A stretch of DNA of 5,882 bases from Lentisphaerota bacterium (GTDB lineage: Bacteria > Verrucomicrobiota > Kiritimatiellia > RFP12 > JAAYLN01). Shown piece by piece: positions 1 through 5,882 of this stretch. Each line of letters begins with the position of its first letter. Position 1 is the stretch's first letter. The DNA lies in assembly GCA_012514915.1 (NCBI GenBank), contig JAAYZJ010000039.1, positions 1-5,882 on the forward strand, given 5' to 3'. The notes under the pieces are model-generated. The model worked only from the letters and a program-made list of their open reading frames with translations, did no database searches and was not told the DNA's origin. A program made the position numbers and the translations under genes.

Positions 1-1
1 C

Positions 2-3000
2 ATGTCTCCGCTCGAACAGAACCTGATCCGCATCGGCGCCCGGATCACCCGCTGGCGCGCCGGCGAGGGCGCCCGTTTCGGTCTGGCGGCGCTGGGTGGC
101 TGCTGGGCCGCGCTGGCGCTGCTCGACCTGTGGCTGCGGCCGCGCGCGACCGGCCGGCTGACCCTCTCGCTCGTCTTTCTGGCGGCGGTGGCCGCGGCGG
201 TGGCCGCGCTGGCGCAGATGCTCAGGAGGCGCCACTCCGCGGCCGCCGTCGCCGCCCTGCTGGAGCGCCGGTTCCCGCAGCTCGACAACCACCTCATCAA
301 CCGCGTCCTGTTCGCCGCCGCCGCCGACACGCGCTCGGCCTGGGTGCGGGCCTACCTCGCGGAACCGCCCCCCGCTTCCTGGAGCGACCTCCCGCTCGGC
401 AACCTCAAGAACCGTTCCAAGCGGCGCATCGGCGCGGCCGCCCTCGCGGTCGCCCTGCTGGCGCTGCTTGGGCCCGGCTACCGCTACGGCGAGGCCTGGC
501 GCGTCGCGCTGCAGCGCGTCGCCAATCCCTTCAGCACGCTGGCCCCCGTCACGTTCGCCACCGTGCTGCAGGTCGCCCCCGGCGACGCCACGGCCATCCA
601 GGGCGATCCCGTCGAGCTGGTGCTCCGCGCACGGGGGCGCGCCGGGCAGGCGGTCGTGCTCGAACTGGCGCCGGCCGACGCCGCGCGCACCCTCGTCCGC
701 CTCGGAACGTTCGACGCCACCGGCGTCGAGCAGGAATTTGTCCACACCCTTCCCCGGTTGACGGTGCCGGTCGTCTACCGCTTCACGGCCGGCGACGCCT
801 GGCCGACGGCGCGGCATACCCTCACCCCCGTGCCGCCGCTGGCGGCCGAGAGCCTGTCCGTGCAGGTCGCGCCGCCGGCCTACACCCGCCTGCAGCCGCG
901 CACATTCGACCTCCTCGGCGAGTCGGCCGAGATTCCGGCCCACGCCACCGTGACCGTCGCGGTCGCCCTCAACCGCGCCGCGGAGCGGGGCGTCGTGACG
1001 ATGGGCGACGAGCCGCCGCTGGCCCTGGTGACCACCGACGGTGGCCGCCACTGGAGCGCCAGCCTCACGGTCGCGTCGGATGCCGCCCTGCGCATGACCC
1101 TGCACGAGGCGGGCGGACGCCGCCTCGACCAGGAGATTCCCTTCACGCTGGTCGCCGACCAGCCGCCCGCCATCCGGGTGACGGCGCCGGCGACGCGCGC
1201 GGCACTGCCGCCGGGGGCCCGCCCCTTCATCGCCTTCGAGGCGGGCGACGACTACGGCCTCGAGGCCGTCCAGCTCGAGGCGGTCGCCCGCGGCGCGCGC
1301 GAGGAGGAGCCGGGCCGGGTTCTCGCCCGCTGGAGCGCCGACGGCAACGTGGCGATCCGCGGCGATTGGACCGGCAACCCCGAGGATCTGGCGGGGATCG
1401 CCGCCTTCCGACTGGTGGCCACCGACCAGATGGACCCCGGACCGGCCCACCGCGCGGTCAGCCCGCCGATCGTGTTCGAAGCCATCCTGGTGACGGAGCA
1501 GTACAAGCAGGAAGTGGAGCTGAAGGGGAAGATCCGCAAGAGTCTCGGACAACTCATCGTGCGGCAGCGGGCGAACCTCAACGCCACCGCCGCCCTGATC
1601 TCGTCGCTGCCGGTCTTCGATCCCGCGTCGTGGGAGGCGCGCCATGCCGAGCAGCAGGGGATCCGCGCCTATGCCGCCGATCTGCTGGCCTCCGGCGGGA
1701 CGGCCCTCGGGGGCGCCCGTGTCGTCGTCGAGCGCGTCCGCGAGCCGATGGCCGACGCCGTGGCGCAACTGGCCCACACGCGGGCGGCGGCGCCCGACGT
1801 GCGCGAACGGGCCGCGCGCGAGGCGCTCGACACCCAGAAGCTCATCTTGCGCCTGCTGACCCTGGCCGGCGAGCAGGCCCGCAAGGGACTGGCGGGTCCC
1901 GAGAGCTCGGGGCTGCTGGCGATGGTCGATGCCCTGCTCAAGGGGCAGACCGACGCGCGCGCCGCGGCGGCGCGCCTCCCGCCGGATGGTTCCGAGACCG
2001 ACTCGCTCCTCGACGCGCTGGCGGAGCGCCAGCAATCGCTGGCGCTCGACGCCGCTGAACTCATCGGTCTGGCGCGGCGCGACGCCGACATGGCCAAGGC
2101 CGGCGACCCGCTCCACACGCTGATGACCGCCTTCGCCGACACCGCCGAGAACCTCAAGCTCAAGACCGACATGCTGCGGGCGGCCCAGGCCCTGCAGAAC
2201 CGTCGCCCCGCGCAGGCCCTCGCGCCGCAGGACGGCGCGACGAACACCCTGCACGCCCTGAAGCGCCTCCTGGCCGGCTGGAAGGCCGACGAGACCGACA
2301 AACAGACCGCGGCCGCGCTGGACATCATCCACGACGCGCGCGAGGCCGTGCGCAAGCTCGAGAAACTCCAGGCCGCGGTCGTCGAAGCCCTGCGCGCCAC
2401 GGAGGGCCAGGGCAACAAGACCGACGACCAGATCGACGAGGACCTCGTCGACGAGATCGTCGAGCTGAAGGCGCAGATGGCCGAGGCGATGCTCAAGGTC
2501 GCCACCGACCTGCAGGCCCTCCCCGATCTCGACGCCGCCAACGAACTGGTCACCGACTGCTACCAGATCTACGAGGCCATGGCCCAGGTGAAGGGAACCG
2601 AGAAGAACAAGGAGGCGATCGAACTCGGCCTGCAGAAGGAGGACGGCTATCTCGAGAAGATGGCCAAGACCGGCCAGAAGCTCGACGAGATGGAGCATTG
2701 GCTCCCCAACAAGCCCGACGACACCAAGCGCAACGTCGAAAACTTCGACCAGGCCGAGGTGCAGAGCGCCATCCCCGTCATCGGCATGCCCGAGGAGCTG
2801 CAGGACTTGATCGGCGACCTCCTCGACGAGCAGGAGGAACTGGCCGAAAAGACCGACGACTCGACGACCAACCAGGGCGACGCCAACCCCGCCGTCGGCT
2901 GGGAGATCGCCGAGGGCGAGACCGTCTCCTACAGCGCCGCCGGCAAGTCGGGCAACCGCCGTCCCGACCACAAGGACCAGGACGGACGCTCGCAGGTCGG

Positions 3001-3598
3001 CCGCGCCGGCATGTCGGATGGCGAGGTGATGGCCAAGTCGGGCCGGATCAACGAGGGCGACGAGAAGATCGACAAGCGGCGCACGAAGGATTCGTCGCAG
3101 TCGGGGTATGTCGAGGAGGAGGGCCATGCCGAGGCCAAGGCGACCGGCGGCGGCAAGAACTCGGGGTACTCCGACGAGAAGGGCATGGCAGGGACGGCGG
3201 CCGACGAGCGGCGCGCTTCCAAGGTCCAGCAGTCGTCCGAACGGGCGCGCCAGGCCGATCTGGCCCGCCTGGCCGACACCGTCTACGCCAATGCCCAGCT
3301 CAGCGGCCTGCGGATTCCACCCGGCTTCAACAGCGCGCGCGAGAACATGAACCGGGCCGCCGAGGCCGGCCGGGCGGGGAACATCCAGCAGATGCGGGAG
3401 TTCCAGGAGCGGGCCATCCAGGATCTGATGCTGGCCCAGTCGAGTCTCGATGCGGGGCTTTCGGGCGCCGCCATGGGGGCGGTTTCCTCCGACACCCGCT
3501 CGCCCGATGCCGCCGTCGCCTCGACGCCCGACGAGGCCCCCGCCGAGTACCGCGAGATGGTCTCGGATTATTTCAAAGCGATCGGAGAGTTGAAGTGA
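2..3598 (+). CDS. DUF4175-like large membrane-anchored envelope protein
   Basis: Encodes 1198 residues, ending in TGA. Hydrophobic segments at about residues 26-45, 53-73 and 143-158 are predicted membrane helices. Arg/Lys-rich flanks at 10-19, 75-77 and 136-142 favour an N-in topology, placing everything after about residue 160 outside the cytoplasmic membrane. Next come about three Ig-like beta domains (roughly 180-275, 280-385, 388-495), with PPAYTRLQP at 291-299 and FEAGDDYGLEAVQL at 412-425; such PPAYT and DDYGL motifs recur in DUF4175-type proteins. Residues 498-950 are mostly charged amphipathic helix, probably coiled coil. Residues 955-1075 are hydrophilic and Gly/Ser/Asp/Lys rich, and 1078-1198 are helical, ending EYREMVSDYFKAIGELK. 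No catalytic motif is seen, so a scaffold role is inferred. PVC-group relatives often accompany MoxR, DUF58 and VWA genes (known context, not visible here). The ATG at 2 fits the helix position, but with one upstream base no ribosome site can be checked and an earlier start is possible. The family call is moderately sure; the gene itself is nearly certain. Confidence 0.85.
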   Translation: MSPLEQNLIRIGARITRWRAGEGARFGLAALGGCWAALALLDLWLRPRATGRLTLSLVFLAAVAAAVAALAQMLRRRHSAAAVAALLERRFPQLDNHLINRVLFAAAADTRSAWVRAYLAEPPPASWSDLPLGNLKNRSKRRIGAAALAVALLALLGPGYRYGEAWRVALQRVANPFSTLAPVTFATVLQVAPGDATAIQGDPVELVLRARGRAGQAVVLELAPADAARTLVRLGTFDATGVEQEFVHTLPRLTVPVVYRFTAGDAWPTARHTLTPVPPLAAESLSVQVAPPAYTRLQPRTFDLLGESAEIPAHATVTVAVALNRAAERGVVTMGDEPPLALVTTDGGRHWSASLTVASDAALRMTLHEAGGRRLDQEIPFTLVADQPPAIRVTAPATRAALPPGARPFIAFEAGDDYGLEAVQLEAVARGAREEEPGRVLARWSADGNVAIRGDWTGNPEDLAGIAAFRLVATDQMDPGPAHRAVSPPIVFEAILVTEQYKQEVELKGKIRKSLGQLIVRQRANLNATAALISSLPVFDPASWEARHAEQQGIRAYAADLLASGGTALGGARVVVERVREPMADAVAQLAHTRAAAPDVRERAAREALDTQKLILRLLTLAGEQARKGLAGPESSGLLAMVDALLKGQTDARAAAARLPPDGSETDSLLDALAERQQSLALDAAELIGLARRDADMAKAGDPLHTLMTAFADTAENLKLKTDMLRAAQALQNRRPAQALAPQDGATNTLHALKRLLAGWKADETDKQTAAALDIIHDAREAVRKLEKLQAAVVEALRATEGQGNKTDDQIDEDLVDEIVELKAQMAEAMLKVATDLQALPDLDAANELVTDCYQIYEAMAQVKGTEKNKEAIELGLQKEDGYLEKMAKTGQKLDEMEHWLPNKPDDTKRNVENFDQAEVQSAIPVIGMPEELQDLIGDLLDEQEELAEKTDDSTTNQGDANPAVGWEIAEGETVSYSAAGKSGNRRPDHKDQDGRSQVGRAGMSDGEVMAKSGRINEGDEKIDKRRTKDSSQSGYVEEEGHAEAKATGGGKNSGYSDEKGMAGTAADERRASKVQQSSERARQADLARLADTVYANAQLSGLRIPPGFNSARENMNRAAEAGRAGNIQQMREFQERAIQDLMLAQSSLDAGLSGAAMGAVSSDTRSPDAAVASTPDEAPAEYREMVSDYFKAIGELK
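3098..3190 (+). repeat. Degenerate 20-residue tandem motif in the hydrophilic linker of the DUF4175-like protein
   Basis: Within the Gly/Ser/Lys-rich stretch of the first gene, residues 1033-1043 (QSGYVEEEGHA) and 1053-1063 (NSGYSDEKGMA) align without gaps at a spacing of exactly 20 residues. The common pattern is [QN]-S-G-Y-x-[ED]-E-x-G-x-A. At DNA level both copies carry tcggggta followed by a cgaggag/cgacgag-type segment and agggc or gggc, so the match is partly nucleotide identity. Looser KSG units occur upstream at 982-984 and 1012-1014. This may be an old duplication or a functional spacing of Gly-Tyr motifs in a flexible linker. The two-copy similarity is visible in the sequence; its meaning is inference. 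Confidence 0.5.
3584..3597 (+). promoter_or_regulatory. Shine-Dalgarno site and overlapping GTG start of the PA14/TPR gene
   Basis: GGAG at 3584-3587 (in context cggagagt) lies seven bases before a GTG at 3595-3597, which is ideal spacing for a bacterial ribosome site. The GTG shares bases with the TGA stop of the preceding gene (GTGA, 3595-3598). This placement decides the start of the second gene: it is immediately followed by a signal-peptide-like sequence. It also implies translational coupling to the first gene, with ribosomes finishing gene 1 able to restart on gene 2. No separate promoter for the second gene can be recognised, since the preceding DNA is coding. Confidence 0.85.
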
Positions 3599-3687
3599 AG
3601 CGGCCTGTCGCGCATGGCGTCTCTCGATTCCTGGCGGCCGCGCTGACCGCCCTCCCCCCCCTGGCGGCCGTCCTCCCCCTGGCCGCC
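3595..3687 (+). other. Predicted signal peptide coding segment of the PA14/TPR protein
   Basis: The first 31 residues have a short basic n-region (MKRPVAHGVSR), a hydrophobic Ala/Leu core (FLAAALTALPPLAAVLPLAA) and a small-residue end, with Leu29 at -3 and Ala31 at -1 before Gln32. This fits signal peptidase I cleavage. The core is interrupted by a Pro-Pro pair encoded in a run of eight C bases (3654-3661). Export of the downstream PA14, PKD and TPR regions follows from this call. The exact cleavage site is uncertain; cleavage a few residues later, in the QQAA segment, is possible. Confidence 0.75.
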
Positions 3688-5871
3688 CAGCAGGCCGCGC
3701 GACCGCCGGCCGACTGGCTGGCGCCGCGCGCGACCCTGCGGGTGGAAGCCGCCGTCCACGAGCGGCCCGCCGACGACGAGCTCGGGATCTACCTGGCGAT
3801 CCCCGACGGCGGCCTGCTGCCGCGCAACCCGGCCGTCGACGTCCGCGATGCGCACGGCAAGGTGTTGCCGCATCAGATTCTCTGGCACACGCCGGCCGAT
3901 GCCCTGGGCGTGGTGTTCCAGCCTCCCGCCGCGAATGAACCGCGCGTTTTCGTCTATCTGAGCGGCAGCGCCGGCGCGATGCCGAGACCGGCCGCCTCGC
4001 CGCTCAAGCCCAGCCTGTTTGTCTTCACCCGCCCCGGCAATCCCTCGCTCGACCACGCGCGGCGGATGGCATCGGAATGGCCGCCCGCCCAGGGGGCCTA
4101 TGGCGGCCCGACCGACCGCATCGGCGTCCGCTGGAATCCCTTCGGGCACGACGACCACTTCTCGTCCTGGTTCACGGGCTGGTTCAAACTCGACACCCGT
4201 GAGAGTCTCTACCTGGCGACGATCTCCGACGAGGGTTCCGAAGTCCACCTCGACGGCTCGCTCCTCGTCGCCTGGCCGGGGCGGCATACCCGGCGGGACG
4301 GCGCCCGCGGCCAGTATGGCAAACAGGTCACGCTGGAAGCCGGCTGGCACCGGATCGACTACTTCCATTTCGAGGTCGACGGCGATCAGGAGATGTGTCT
4401 GGTCTGGCGCCGCGGGCGCGACGGCAAGGACGCGCTCCCCGTGTTTATGGAAGGTTCAGCCTGGGGACGCACGGGCCGGGCCTCCGTGCAACGGATCGAT
4501 GCGGCCGACGGCCGCACGGTCGGCTGGGTCGAGGGCAACCTGCAGGCTGATGGCTACCTCTGGACCGGTAATCAGCCCGTCCACCTGCACCGACTCGTCT
4601 GCCGCGGCGTGGCGCCGGCTGCGGGCGTCGCCGCGGCCTGGGATTTCGGCAACGGCTGCGTTGTACCCGGCGCGGCGGCCTGCACCTGGCTGGTCTCCGG
4701 GGCGCCCACCGCGCGCCAGACGGGGCAACTCGTCGTGACTTCTCCTGCCGGCGTCTCCCGGCAGACCTTCCGTTTCACCTCGTTCACGACGCCGCGCCCC
4801 CACGCCCTCGGCAGCCCGGCCGACCGTCTCCTCTACCGCCAGGCCTTTCTCGACCGCCTCCGCGCCGTACCCGCCGGGCAGGATCCCTGCGCAGCCTGGA
4901 ACGGCGATCTCTGGTCGACCCTCGTCGAGATCCTCGAACCCTACAAGGGCGGACCGATCCTGGGTGAACTGTTCGAACGGGGCTGGCGGACGCTGCAAAC
5001 ACTCCCAGCCGAGCAGCGCCACGCGCTCGAGGATCGCTGGGCCGAAACCCTGCGGCTGCTCGGCGACACCGCGCGCCAACTGGCCTGGATCGAGCGCCTG
5101 GAGAAGGAGACGCGCGAACGGGCGCGGCAGTCGCGCTGGCGCGAGGAGCGGGTCGCCTGCCACCTGTACGACACCGGCGACCTCGCCGCCGCGCGGCGGT
5201 CCGCCGTGCGCCTGCGCGAACTGGCCGGCTCGCCCGACGAGATCCAGCGGGCCATCCTGCGGCTGGGGGATGTCGAGCTTTTCAGCGGCAACCGCGACCT
5301 GGCCGCCCGTCACTACGCCGATGCCCAGATGCGCTACCGCGGTCGCGGACGACTGGGCGGGGCCGAAGGGCTCTCGCGCTTCGAACCGTCGCGCGCCATC
5401 CGCGCCAGCGAGGCGCCCGGACGCGCCGCCCTGCGCTCGCTGCGCAGCACCACGGGCGACCTGAAGCCCTCCGACGCCTGGAAGCTCTATGCCGTCAACG
5501 ATGCCGCCCAGTCGGCCACCATCCGGACCTACCTGGATCAGGGCGCCCTGGCCGAGGCGCAGACGGCGCTGACGCAGTGGGAAAACGACACGCCGATGTC
5601 GAAGCTCTCGGGCGATCTCCTCCTGACCGAGGCCCGCCTCTACATCCAGGCCGGCGACTTCCGCCGCGCCGCCGCCCTGCTGGCGGTCTGTCTCGGCAAC
5701 GACGTCATGACCAGCCAGCTACCGGACATCATGCACCTGCAACTGGACACACTGATGCGTCTCAAGCGCGCGCCCGAGGCGCGCGCCCTCGCCGAGGAAG
5801 CCGTCAAGCGCTTCCCCGGCCTGCCGGTCGCCGGGCGCGCGGAGGCGATTCTGCGCGACACCGGCAGATAA
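3595..5871 (+). CDS. Exported PA14-domain protein with PKD-like and TPR-like regions
   Basis: Encodes 758 residues from GTG to TAA. A basic then hydrophobic leader (1-31, likely cut after PLAA) indicates Sec export. No lipobox cysteine is present, so it is not an obvious lipoprotein. Residues about 45-123 form a beta-rich domain (ATLRVEAAV, LGIYLAIPD, PRVFVYLSG), vaguely like DUF2341. Residues about 160-275 look like PA14: GWFKLDTRESLYLATIS, then SDEGSEVHLDGSLL (211-224), LEAGWHRIDYFHFE (247-260) and CLVWRRG. PA14 domains usually bind carbohydrate or act as adhesion or spacer modules. Residues about 292-395 resemble a PKD/Ig fold with WDFGNG (349-354); C336, C355 and C363 could form disulfides. 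From about 410 it is helical, with TPR-like hairpins near 515-580, 640-700 and 710-753 (for example LLLTEARLYIQAGDFRRAAALL). The four-base overlap with the membrane protein gene argues for a shared complex or process at the outer face of the membrane. TPRs suggest protein-protein contacts. No enzyme motif was recognised; the biological role is unknown. Confidence 0.88.
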   Translation: MKRPVAHGVSRFLAAALTALPPLAAVLPLAAQQAARPPADWLAPRATLRVEAAVHERPADDELGIYLAIPDGGLLPRNPAVDVRDAHGKVLPHQILWHTPADALGVVFQPPAANEPRVFVYLSGSAGAMPRPAASPLKPSLFVFTRPGNPSLDHARRMASEWPPAQGAYGGPTDRIGVRWNPFGHDDHFSSWFTGWFKLDTRESLYLATISDEGSEVHLDGSLLVAWPGRHTRRDGARGQYGKQVTLEAGWHRIDYFHFEVDGDQEMCLVWRRGRDGKDALPVFMEGSAWGRTGRASVQRIDAADGRTVGWVEGNLQADGYLWTGNQPVHLHRLVCRGVAPAAGVAAAWDFGNGCVVPGAAACTWLVSGAPTARQTGQLVVTSPAGVSRQTFRFTSFTTPRPHALGSPADRLLYRQAFLDRLRAVPAGQDPCAAWNGDLWSTLVEILEPYKGGPILGELFERGWRTLQTLPAEQRHALEDRWAETLRLLGDTARQLAWIERLEKETRERARQSRWREERVACHLYDTGDLAAARRSAVRLRELAGSPDEIQRAILRLGDVELFSGNRDLAARHYADAQMRYRGRGRLGGAEGLSRFEPSRAIRASEAPGRAALRSLRSTTGDLKPSDAWKLYAVNDAAQSATIRTYLDQGALAEAQTALTQWENDTPMSKLSGDLLLTEARLYIQAGDFRRAAALLAVCLGNDVMTSQLPDIMHLQLDTLMRLKRAPEARALAEEAVKRFPGLPVAGRAEAILRDTGR

Positions 5872-5882
5872 GCCCTCCTACC

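Noticed and set aside
130..2058. A 642-residue open frame in another + frame inside the first gene
   Set aside because: Its translation is almost entirely Arg, Ala, Gly and Pro with no hydrophobic cores or motifs. It overlaps fully a gene with clear membrane helices and family motifs. Long empty frames are expected at this GC content.
2433..2451. Perfect 8-bp inverted repeat tcgacgag/ctcgtcga with a 3-base loop
   Set aside because: It lies inside the coding sequence for an acidic IDEDLVDE stretch, where gac/gag and ctc/gtc codons readily make such palindromes. There is no T-run and it is far from any gene end, so it is not a terminator.
1669..2553. A 294-residue antisense open frame
   Set aside because: Composition is Ser/Arg/Ala-rich without domain character, opposite the helical region of gene 1. 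It is explained by strong third-position GC bias of the sense gene.
2698..3594. Upstream extension of the second gene's frame, open from ATG at 2698
   Set aside because: The extra 299 residues are Arg/Gly/Pro-rich shadow of gene 1. The GTG at 3595 has a Shine-Dalgarno site and begins a convincing signal peptide, which an internal position would destroy.
3568..4368. A 266-residue antisense open frame across the gene junction
   Set aside because: Gly/Arg/Val-rich translation with no recognisable motif, opposite the signal peptide and PA14-like region, whose sense translation is well structured. No ribosome site supports it.
4456..5313. A 285-residue antisense open frame
   Set aside because: Low-complexity Gly/Arg/Ala/Pro-rich translation opposite the PKD-like and TPR-like regions of gene 2. 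Treated as a codon-bias shadow.
5872..5882. Possible terminator or next-gene start after the second gene
   Set aside because: Only 11 bases remain, with no hairpin, no clear ribosome site and no start codon, so nothing can be concluded about the downstream operon.

Overview
The window is gene-dense, high-GC bacterial DNA (about 70% GC by eye, lower in the helical and hydrophilic parts of the first gene). It is filled by two large co-directional protein genes on the + strand. No RNA genes, mobile elements, CRISPR arrays or terminators are visible. The only non-coding bases are 1 nt at the left edge and 11 nt at the right edge.

Gene 1 (2-3598, 1198 aa) is a large inner-membrane-anchored protein. 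It has three N-terminal membrane segments, a beta-sandwich-rich extracytoplasmic region carrying PPAYT and DDYGL motifs, a long alpha-helical/coiled-coil region, a hydrophilic Gly/Ser/Lys/Asp-rich stretch with a 20-residue internal repeat, and a short helical C-terminus. This layout matches the DUF4175-like proteins. From general knowledge, large relatives in the Planctomycetes-Verrucomicrobia-Lentisphaerae-Kiritimatiellota (PVC) group often lie in operons with a MoxR AAA+ ATPase, a DUF58 protein and BatA-type von Willebrand A proteins. None of those partners lies inside this window.

Gene 2 (3595-5871, 758 aa) starts at a GTG that overlaps the TGA stop of gene 1 (GTGA), behind a good Shine-Dalgarno sequence. 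It encodes an exported protein with a signal peptide, an N-terminal beta domain, a PA14-like domain, a PKD/Ig-like domain and a C-terminal series of TPR-like helical hairpins. The two products should therefore be made together and meet on the outer side of the cytoplasmic membrane.

The most likely source is a high-GC PVC-group bacterium (Kiritimatiellota, Lentisphaerota, Verrucomicrobiota or Planctomycetota). This rests on protein architecture and not on any marker gene. The plausible biology is an envelope-associated complex of unknown function: a membrane-anchored scaffold (gene 1) plus a secreted PA14/TPR partner (gene 2), probably within a longer operon extending past both edges. No experimentally defined function can be assigned from the sequence alone.
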